Shown here piece after piece: positions 1 to 8,291 of a stretch of DNA of 9,278 nt; the first letter of the stretch is position 1, and each line of letters opens with the position of its first letter. This stretch comes from Acidimicrobiales bacterium (GTDB lineage Bacteria; Actinomycetota; Acidimicrobiia; Acidimicrobiales; Aldehydirespiratoraceae), in the NCBI GenBank assembly GCA_021604885.1, contig BQJV01000100.1:1-9278 (forward strand), written 5' to 3'. Position numbers and translations under genes: made by a program. A model generated the notes under the pieces. It saw nothing but the letters and a program-made list of their open reading frames with translations, was not told where the DNA came from and searched no databases.

Positions 1-323
1 CCGGCGGTCAGCGCGACCGGCTCGGCCGCCACGACCGCGCGGGCGAGCGTGCCCGGCCCGGCGCCCCACTCCTCGACCACGAACGCGTCGGGTCGACCGG
101 CTGCCTCCCACCAGGTGTCGACGGCGCGGGCGACGACTGCACCGAAGAGCGGGCCGACCTCCGGTGCGGTCAGGAAATCGCCGCCGCGGCCCGCACGGCC
201 CCCTGTCGCGTAGAACCCCGCGTGCGCGTCGTAGAGCGCAGCGTCGACGTACGCGGAAACGGGCATCGGCCCGTCCTCGGCAATCTGACGATCGAGCCGG
301 TCGGCGAGCGACTCGGCCGGCAT
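1..323 (-). CDS. midA: MidA/NDUFAF7-family SAM-dependent methyltransferase, N-terminal 107 residues (runs off the left edge)
   Basis: The family is class I SAM-dependent protein arginine methyltransferases; mitochondrial NDUFAF7 symmetrically dimethylates an Arg of NDUFS2 (the NuoD homologue) and is needed for complex I assembly. I translated this reading frame by hand: it is open from an ATG at 321-323 to the window edge. Visible family features are an N-terminal helix with GPMPVSAYV (residues 18-26), the GDFLTAPEVGPLFG block (48-61) typical of MidA, and the SAM-binding motif I, W-G-A-G-P-G-T-L-A (86-94), preceded by an acidic strand end (VVEE). The full family length is roughly 350-400 residues, so most of the protein lies outside. 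The ATG sits 7 bases after the nuoN stop, so it is probably translated from the nuo mRNA; no strong Shine-Dalgarno is visible. Family assignment is firm; that NuoD is the substrate is inference from homology and position. Confidence 0.88.
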   Translation of the reverse strand, partial: MPAESLADRLDRQIAEDGPMPVSAYVDAALYDAHAGFYATGGRAGRGGDFLTAPEVGPLFGAVVARAVDTWWEAAGRPDAFVVEEWGAGPGTLARAVVAAEPVALTA

Positions 324-330
324 GGCCGGA

Positions 331-1830
331 TCAGCCGCCGCTGGCGGCGACGAGGCTCACGTCGGTGAAGTCGCCGACGACGAGACCGAGACCGAAGGCG
401 ATGGTGACGATGGCGGTGATGCCGATCGCGGCGACCAACGACACCGGCACGTCGACCTTGCTGAGGTCGCCGTCGGGGGCCTCTTCGCCCCACATCGCGA
501 GGCCGATGCGGGCGTAGTAGTAGAGCGCGATCACCGAGTTGACGGCGACGAAGATGCCGAGCACCACGCCGGACGCGTTGTTCGCATCGATGAGCGCTTC
601 GACCACCCGGAACTTCGCGAACCAGCCGCCGAGCGGCGGGATGCCGGCCAGGGAGAAGAGGAAGATCGTCATCGCGACGGTGAGACCCGGCGCATAGTGG
701 AACAGACCGCGATAGTCGCTGATCTCCGCGGAACGGGTCTTGCGAGCGACCGCCATGATCACCGCGAACGCGCCCAGGTTCATCGCTGCGTAGATCACGA
801 GATAGGTGACCACGGCACCGAGGGCGGTCTCGGGCACGTCGCCGTAGACGGCGAGCGGCGCGAGCATGTAGCCGGCCTGGGCGACACCCGAATAGGCGAG
901 CATGCGCACGATGTTGGTCTGGCGAAGCGCGATCAGGTTGCCGACGGTCATCGACGCCGCGGCGAGCACCCACATGAGCGGTTCGACCACGTCGTCGCGA
1001 CCGAGCAGACCGACGAACACGATGTTCATCAGCGCCACGAAGCCCGCCGCCTTCGACGCGACGGACAAGAACGCGGTGACCGGGGTGGGCGCACCCTCGT
1101 AGGTGTCGGGTGCCCAGGTGTGGAACGGGAAGGCCGACACCTTGAAGGCGAAGCCGACCGTCACGAAGATGATGCCGAGAACCACCACCGACGACGGATC
1201 GCCGGCGGCCGACAGCGCGACGTTGATGTCGGCGAGCAGCGTCGACCCGGACGATCCGTAGAGCAGCGACATGCCGTAGAGCATCACGGCCGAGGCGAAG
1301 ACACCCATCAGGTAGTACTTCATGCCGGCTTCGTTGCTCTTGAGGTCCCGCTTGCGCCAGGTGGCGAGCATGTAGGCGGGGATCGACAGCAGCTCGAGGG
1401 CGACGAAGATCGTGATCAGGTCACGCGCCGACGCCATGAGCACCATGCCGAGGATCGAGCTGAGCAGGAGGCCGTAGTACTCGTTCTCCCAGTAGTCGCC
1501 CTCGGCGATGTAGTTCGTGGAGAGCAGCACGACCACATAGCCGGCCAGCACGAACATGGCCTTCATGATGAGGCTGTAGTTGTCGACGACGAAGGCGCCA
1601 CCGAACATCGTGCGATCGTTTCCGTCGGCCGCGAGGGTGATGATCGGGACCATCGTGGCCAGCAGCGCCAGCGAGGCGAGCACGGACGAGGCCTTGCGAC
1701 CCCGCTCGAGCCAGCCGATGTCCATCATGGTCAGCAGGGCGCCGAAGGCGAGCAGCGTGAGCTCGGGCGCGGCCGCGTGCCAGTCGATCGGCGGGCGGAC
1801 GAAGTCCGAGGCGGCGAGAAGGGCAGACAT
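331..1830 (-). CDS. nuoN: Complex I subunit N, antiporter-like proton-pumping membrane subunit
   Basis: A 499-residue, strongly hydrophobic protein of the Mrp-antiporter-like family (proton_antipo_M), with about 14 membrane helices. It is the antiporter-like subunit nearest the quinone module and moves one proton per cycle through half-channels. The residues expected for pumping are present: Glu146 in LELLSIPAYML (helix 5), Lys230 in GFAFKVSAFPFHTW (broken helix 7), Lys260 in SVASKAAGF (helix 8) and Lys406 in GGWFAKF (helix 12). The signature APDTYEGAPTPVTAFLS (240-256) separates NuoN from NuoL and NuoM. Length is normal for the family. The ATG at 1828-1830 follows the nuoM stop after only 2 bases, which supports translational coupling; the Shine-Dalgarno is weak. 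It is the last pump gene of the operon, followed by midA. Confidence 0.97.
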   Translation of the reverse strand: MSALLAASDFVRPPIDWHAAAPELTLLAFGALLTMMDIGWLERGRKASSVLASLALLATMVPIITLAADGNDRTMFGGAFVVDNYSLIMKAMFVLAGYVVVLLSTNYIAEGDYWENEYYGLLLSSILGMVLMASARDLITIFVALELLSIPAYMLATWRKRDLKSNEAGMKYYLMGVFASAVMLYGMSLLYGSSGSTLLADINVALSAAGDPSSVVVLGIIFVTVGFAFKVSAFPFHTWAPDTYEGAPTPVTAFLSVASKAAGFVALMNIVFVGLLGRDDVVEPLMWVLAAASMTVGNLIALRQTNIVRMLAYSGVAQAGYMLAPLAVYGDVPETALGAVVTYLVIYAAMNLGAFAVIMAVARKTRSAEISDYRGLFHYAPGLTVAMTIFLFSLAGIPPLGGWFAKFRVVEALIDANNASGVVLGIFVAVNSVIALYYYARIGLAMWGEEAPDGDLSKVDVPVSLVAAIGITAIVTIAFGLGLVVGDFTDVSLVAASGG

Positions 1831-1832
1831 CG

Positions 1833-3404
1833 TCAGCCGCCCGCGACCTCACATCCGACTTGGATGCAGTTGTTGAGGGACTCGACGACCGCCGGGTCCG
1901 TGACTTCGAAGATGAGCCCGGGGGCGACACCGAAGAGCACGATGAGGAACAGGAACGGCGTCCACGCGATCCACTCGATCGTGGACACGTCCGTGATCTC
2001 CGGATCGTTCGCGAACTCCTCCGACGGCTCGCCCATCGCGGTGCGCTGGAGGAGCCACAGGAGATAGCCGGCCGCGAGCACGGTGCCGATGGCGGCGACG
2101 ACCATGTAGCCCCGGAAGGTCTCCTCCGGGATGCCGGCGGCCGGGTTGTAGGCCGACAGGATCGCCGGGAACTCGCCCCAGAAACCGGCGAGTCCGGGAA
2201 GACCGAGCGAGGCCATGGCGCAGAAGCCGAGGATCCAGCCGAGCTTGGGCGCCTGCACGAGCATGCCGCCGAGGCGATCGATCTCGAGGGTGTGGTAGCG
2301 CTCCTTCACCGAACCGGCGATGAAGAAGAGCATCCCGGTGATGAGGCCGTGGGCGACCATGCCGAAGATGGCGGCGTTGATGCCGAAGTCGGTGAGCGTG
2401 GCGATGCCGAGCATCACGAAGCCCATGTGGGCCACCGACGAGAAGGCGATCAGCCGCTTCATGTCGGTCTGGGCCAGACACCCGAGGGCGCCGTAGATGA
2501 TGCCGATCACGGCGAAGAGGCCGATCCAGGGGGCCCAGGCCTCGGCGGCCTCGGGAAGCATCGGGATGGCGATGCGGATGAAGCCGTAGGTACCGAGCTT
2601 CAGGAGCACGGCGGCCAGGATGACCGAACCCTGGGTGGGCGCCTGCGTGTGGGCGTCCGGCAGCCAGGTGTGGAACGGGAACATCGGCACCTTGACGCCG
2701 AAGCCGATGAACATGCCGCCGAAGATGATCAGCTGTGTCGAGCGCACGATCCCGTCACCGGCGCTCTCCGAGAGCACGAGCATGTTGAACGTGTGCTCGC
2801 CCGTCGCCGGGTCGGTCGTGAGGAAGAACAGCGCCAGGAACGACAGCAGCATGAGCGCAGAACCGAAGAGCGTGTAGAGGAAGAACTTCAGCGAGGCGTA
2901 GCGACGATCCTCGCCGCCCCAGACCGCGATCATGAAGAACATCGGGAGCAGGACGACCTCGAAGAAGACGAAGAACAGGATCAGGTCCTGTGCCACGAAG
3001 GTGCCGATCATGCCCGTTTCGAGGATGAGCATGAGCATGAGGAACGCCTTGGCGTTGCCCGGCTTCGGGATGTGATCCCACGAGTAGATGAACACCAGCG
3101 GCATCACGAGCACGGTCAGGCCGATGAGCGGCAGCGACATGCCGTCGACGCCCATCGTGTAGCCGGCGCCGATGACCTCGATCCAGTCCCAGTCGACGAA
3201 CTGTTGGAGGCGACCGGCGTTGTCGTAGTCGAACTCCACGAACAAGAAGACGCCGAGGCCCAGCGTGACGAGTGACGTCAGCAACGCCAGACGCTTGTGG
3301 AGCTCCTCCTCATCCTGCGGGAACAACGCCATGACGAGCGCACCGGCGAGCGGGGCGAACACGAGGGCGGTGAGGAGCCAGTCGAGATCAGCGATGGTTT
3401 CCAT
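1833..3404 (-). CDS. nuoM: Complex I subunit M, antiporter-like proton-pumping membrane subunit
   Basis: A 523-residue polytopic protein (about 14 helices), the middle antiporter-like pump of the membrane arm. Conserved channel residues are seen at Glu149 (FFEVVLLPMFFMI, helix 5), Lys238 (GFGVKVPMFPFHTWLPDAH, helix 7), Lys269 (LLKLGTYGF, helix 8) and Glu411 (GFWGEFPAIL, helix 12). The Glu at helix 12, where NuoL and NuoN have Lys, identifies NuoM. The HTWLPDAHTQAPTQGS block (245-260) is also NuoM-like. The ATG at 3402-3404 has AGGAA (3414-3418) about 9 bases upstream. The gene ends 2 bases before nuoN. The C-terminal tail after the last helix carries two Cys (513 and 518), which is unusual for this subunit and is treated as a finding. 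Confidence 0.97.
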   Translation of the reverse strand: METIADLDWLLTALVFAPLAGALVMALFPQDEEELHKRLALLTSLVTLGLGVFLFVEFDYDNAGRLQQFVDWDWIEVIGAGYTMGVDGMSLPLIGLTVLVMPLVFIYSWDHIPKPGNAKAFLMLMLILETGMIGTFVAQDLILFFVFFEVVLLPMFFMIAVWGGEDRRYASLKFFLYTLFGSALMLLSFLALFFLTTDPATGEHTFNMLVLSESAGDGIVRSTQLIIFGGMFIGFGVKVPMFPFHTWLPDAHTQAPTQGSVILAAVLLKLGTYGFIRIAIPMLPEAAEAWAPWIGLFAVIGIIYGALGCLAQTDMKRLIAFSSVAHMGFVMLGIATLTDFGINAAIFGMVAHGLITGMLFFIAGSVKERYHTLEIDRLGGMLVQAPKLGWILGFCAMASLGLPGLAGFWGEFPAILSAYNPAAGIPEETFRGYMVVAAIGTVLAAGYLLWLLQRTAMGEPSEEFANDPEITDVSTIEWIAWTPFLFLIVLFGVAPGLIFEVTDPAVVESLNNCIQVGCEVAGG

Positions 3405-3431
3405 GAGACATGTTTCCTAGAGAGGAGATAC
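3405..3431 (-). promoter_or_regulatory. nuoL-nuoM intergenic spacer with nuoM ribosome binding site
   Basis: This 27-base spacer is the only gap above 7 bases in the window and is visibly less GC-rich than its surroundings. On the minus strand it holds AGGAA (plus-strand 3414-3418), a good Shine-Dalgarno at the right distance from the nuoM ATG. A second ATG lies within the spacer but in another frame (it opens a short MSHGNHR frame), so the 3404 start is preferred. A 7-base direct repeat, cctagag on the plus strand, occurs at 3416-3422 and 3431-3437; it has no known meaning and may be chance. No hairpin strong enough for a terminator is seen. Confidence 0.55.
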
Positions 3432-5882
<2,451 letters not shown>

Positions 5883-5886
5883 GCTG

Positions 5887-6186
5887 TCAGCCCTTCATGA
5901 GATCGGCCTCGGAGAGGTCGATGCTTCGGCGGTTGCGGTACATGAGCAGGACGATGGCGAGGCCGATCCCCACTTCGGCGGCGGCGACGGCGATCGTGAA
6001 GAGGGCGAACACCTCACCGCCGACGTCATCGGTGAGCGCACCGAAGGCGACGAGGTTGATGTTCACGGCGTTGAGGATGAGCTCGACCGACATCAGCACG
6101 AGCATGCCGTTCTTACGGACGAGCACGCCGTAGACGCCGATGCAGAACAGAGCGGCGGCGAGGAGGAGGAACTGGTTCAGCAGCAT
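5887..6186 (-). CDS. nuoK: Complex I subunit K, small membrane subunit (MrpC-like)
   Basis: A 99-residue protein with three membrane helices (about 2-21, 26-50 and 57-83), the standard NuoK length and layout. It sits between NuoJ and NuoN and carries the paired membrane Glu residues that link the quinone cavity to the pumps: Glu35 in LMSVELILNAVN and Glu71 in AVAAAEVGIGLA, matching E. coli Glu36 and Glu72. The frame stays open well upstream, but the ATG at 6184-6186 is chosen because it fits the family length, lies 2 bases after the nuoJ stop, and has AGGA (plus-strand 6193-6196) 6 bases upstream. The gene ends 4 bases before nuoL. The C-terminal tail is short and charged, ending LMKG. Confidence 0.96.
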   Translation of the reverse strand: MLLNQFLLLAAALFCIGVYGVLVRKNGMLVLMSVELILNAVNINLVAFGALTDDVGGEVFALFTIAVAAAEVGIGLAIVLLMYRNRRSIDLSEADLMKG

Positions 6187-6188
6187 GC

Positions 6189-6722
6189 TCAGTCCTGCCT
6201 TGCGACCACGATGGCGCCGATCAGCGCCGCGAGAAGCAGCACCGAGATGGCTTCGAACGGGATGATGTACTGCGAGAAGATCGAGTCGCTGACTTCGGTG
6301 ACCTGCTGGGGTTCGTCGATCACGAGGCGATCGTCGCTCCACGTGTCGATGAGGGCAAACGCCATCACACCGAAGAGCAGCACGCCCACCACGGCCGCCA
6401 TCGACCGCTTCTCCTGAGCGACCGATTCGTCGTCGCCGAGCGACGCACGCGTGAGCATCACGCCGAAGAGGAAGAGGACGACCACGGCACCGATGTAGAC
6501 GAGCACCTGGGTGACGGCGACGAACTCGGACCCGAGCAGGATGAAGTTCGCGGCGACGCCGGCGAGGGCGACCACAAGCCACAGCGCCGCATGGACCACA
6601 TTGCTCGTGGTGACCACGCGAATGGCGGCGTAGAGCATCGACACCGCGATCACGCCGAAGAAGACGTTCTGCGCGACGACGATGTCGGCATCCTGCGAGA
6701 CCGCAGCGAGAACGGAATTCAT
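6189..6722 (-). CDS. nuoJ: Complex I subunit J, membrane subunit of the coupling region
   Basis: A 177-residue protein with five predicted membrane helices (about 18-36, 42-62, 66-91, 108-126 and 155-175). NuoJ (ND6) contributes the helix 3 that switches between alpha and pi-bulge forms to gate proton transfer from the quinone cavity towards NuoK. The characteristic segment ILLGSEFVAVTQVLVYIGAV (61-80), including Glu66 and the Tyr of VYIGAV, is clear. A soluble loop at 127-150 is rich in Asp and Glu. The ATG at 6720-6722 overlaps the nuoI TGA in an ATGA pattern, and GAAGG lies about 10 bases upstream, which fixes the start even though the frame is open further up. Length is normal for bacterial NuoJ. 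Confidence 0.96.
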   Translation of the reverse strand: MNSVLAAVSQDADIVVAQNVFFGVIAVSMLYAAIRVVTTSNVVHAALWLVVALAGVAANFILLGSEFVAVTQVLVYIGAVVVLFLFGVMLTRASLGDDESVAQEKRSMAAVVGVLLFGVMAFALIDTWSDDRLVIDEPQQVTEVSDSIFSQYIIPFEAISVLLLAALIGAIVVARQD

Positions 6723-7258
6723 GTGGGCGGGACCTTCAACTTCTTCTGCTCCGAACCGGCCTCGTAGTCCTCGAAGTCGGGAACCGTCTCCATCCACTCC
6801 GACAGACGCGACTTGTCGTGGAGCAGATCGGCGATGCGGGGCTCGGAGTACTCGTACTCCGGGCTCCAGAACAGCGCCTCGAACGGGCAGACCTCGACAC
6901 AGATACCGCAGTACATGCACAGAGCGAAATCGATGTCGAAGCGGTCGAGCTTGTTGCGCTGACGCGGCTTGCCACCGGCGCGACGCGGCGGCGCCTTCTC
7001 CTTGTGGCCCTCGATGTAGATGCACCAGTCCGGGCACTCACGCGCGCAGAGCATGCACGACGTGCAGTTCTCCTCGTGGAGCGCGATCACGCCACGGGCG
7101 CGGGTGGGCGGTGCTTCCTTCTCGTGGGGGTACTGCACGGTCGCCGCACCCTTGACCGGGTTCGGGATCGGCTTCTTGATGCCGTCGGGGAAGATCGTCC
7201 GCAGCATGGTGCCGCCGGTGACGCCGAGGCCCTTGATGAGTCCAGGTACGAGGCCCAT
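6719..7258 (-). CDS. nuoI: Complex I subunit I, two-[4Fe-4S] ferredoxin-like subunit
   Basis: A 179-residue peripheral subunit carrying clusters N6a and N6b, which pass electrons to the terminal cluster N2 in NuoB. Two ferredoxin motifs are complete: Cys65, 68, 71 and 75-Pro, and Cys114, 117, 120 and 124-Pro. The N-terminus (GLIKGLGVTGGTMLRTIF) is the amphipathic membrane-anchoring helix of the family, followed by the conserved VQYP (41-44). The stretches RECPDWCIYIEGHKE (73-87) and CMYCGICVEVCPFEALFWS (114-132) resemble, from memory, NuoI of the nuoEFG-less second nuo cluster of Streptomyces more than canonical actinobacterial NuoI. An extra Pro-rich stretch (24-36) precedes VQYP. The ATG at 7256-7258 follows the nuoH stop by 4 bases; its Shine-Dalgarno is weak. 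The stop overlaps the nuoJ start. Confidence 0.96.
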   Translation of the reverse strand: MGLVPGLIKGLGVTGGTMLRTIFPDGIKKPIPNPVKGAATVQYPHEKEAPPTRARGVIALHEENCTSCMLCARECPDWCIYIEGHKEKAPPRRAGGKPRQRNKLDRFDIDFALCMYCGICVEVCPFEALFWSPEYEYSEPRIADLLHDKSRLSEWMETVPDFEDYEAGSEQKKLKVPPT

Positions 7259-7262
7259 GTGA

Positions 7263-8291
7263 TCAGATCCAGACCTTGAAGATCGCCGTGACGACGATGT
7301 TGAGCAGGGCGAGCGGGATGAGGAACTTCCAGGCGAGCTTCTGCAGCTGGTCCTCTCGGAAGCGGGGGAAGCTGAACCGCACCCAGAAGACCACGAACGT
7401 GAGACCGATCACCTTGACGAACATCACGAGCGGTCCGAGGACGTTCATGATGTTGTCGTCCGGATCAATGCCCGGCACGTACCAGCCACCGAGGAACAGC
7501 ACCGCAGCGATCGCGGAGAACACGCCGGCCGTCGCGAACTCGGCGATGAAGAAGAGCAGGAAGCGCATTCCCGAGTACTCGGTCATGTAGCCCGACACGA
7601 GCTCCGACTCCGCGATCGGCATGTCGAAGGGTGTCTGCGTGAGCTCGGCCTGCATGGCGGTGAGGAACAGGAAGAAGGCGACGAACTGGGTGAGGATGTA
7701 CGGGTTGCCGATCCCGTCCCAGCCGAAGATCTCGCCGTTGGCCTGCTGGTAGACGATGCCCTGCAGGTTCATCGTGCCGGCCTGGATGACCACACCGACG
7801 ACGGCGAGGATCAGCGGCAGTTCGTAGGCGATCAGCTGACCGGTGGCGCGCAGGCCACCGAGCAGGGAGTACTTGTTCGCCGAGCCCCAACCGGCCATGA
7901 GGATGCCGATGACGGAGACCGACGACACGGCGAGGGCGAGATAGATGCCGAGGTCGTTCTGGATGAACCAGGCGTCCGGACCGCCCGGCAGGACGACCAC
8001 GAGCAGGAACGTGGAGGCGAGCACCACGAAGGGCGCGGCGGCGAAGACGATCTTGTCGGCCTTGCGGGGAACGATGTCTTCCTTCTGGAGATGCTTGCCG
8101 ACCTCGGCGAGCAGCTGCAGCGAACCGAACGGGCCGGCTTCCATCGGACCGAGCCGGCTCTGCATGAACGAGACCAGCTTGAAGAGGTGGAGCATCACGA
8201 GCGTGCCCGCGACAAGGATCACGGCGAGCAGGCCGGCGCCCACGCGAATGCTGGTCTGCTGCCAGTAGGACAGTTCTGCGAGCAGGTTCAC
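7263..8291 (-). CDS. nuoH: Complex I subunit H, membrane anchor of the quinone module
   Basis: A 342-residue, eight-helix membrane protein (ND1) that builds the quinone tunnel and the entry to the charged membrane axis. Landmarks are SRLGP...AGPFGSLQLLAE...QKEDIVP (45-75), the KYSLLGGLRATGQLIAYELP loop (140-159, with Glu157), and TPFDMP...AESELVSGY (220-235). I place the start at GTG 8289-8291: it forms a GTGA overlap with the nuoD stop, has GGGGA about 9 bases upstream, and gives the usual family length; the frame is open upstream, but those 27 residues are Arg/His-rich and lie inside nuoD. Two normally conserved spots differ: GPNR is GPME (residues 48-51), and PFD-x-P-E is PFDMPI (221-226). 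The C-terminus KVWI is normal. Confidence 0.95.
   Translation of the reverse strand: MNLLAELSYWQQTSIRVGAGLLAVILVAGTLVMLHLFKLVSFMQSRLGPMEAGPFGSLQLLAEVGKHLQKEDIVPRKADKIVFAAAPFVVLASTFLLVVVLPGGPDAWFIQNDLGIYLALAVSSVSVIGILMAGWGSANKYSLLGGLRATGQLIAYELPLILAVVGVVIQAGTMNLQGIVYQQANGEIFGWDGIGNPYILTQFVAFFLFLTAMQAELTQTPFDMPIAESELVSGYMTEYSGMRFLLFFIAEFATAGVFSAIAAVLFLGGWYVPGIDPDDNIMNVLGPLVMFVKVIGLTFVVFWVRFSFPRFREDQLQKLAWKFLIPLALLNIVVTAIFKVWI

Noticed and set aside
1114..2681. Shared near-identical sequence (ccaggtgtggaacggga) in nuoN at about 1114-1130 and in nuoM at about 2664-2680
   Set aside because: It encodes the FPFHTW motif around broken helix 7 shared by antiporter-like subunits, so it reflects ancient paralogy and motif conservation, not a mobile or regulatory repeat.
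6187..7037. Upstream extensions of the nuoK and nuoJ frames (to 6582 and 7037)
   Set aside because: The extra residues are out-of-frame readings of nuoJ and nuoI. The start/stop-coupled ATGs at 6186 and 6722 have Shine-Dalgarno sequences and give normal lengths.
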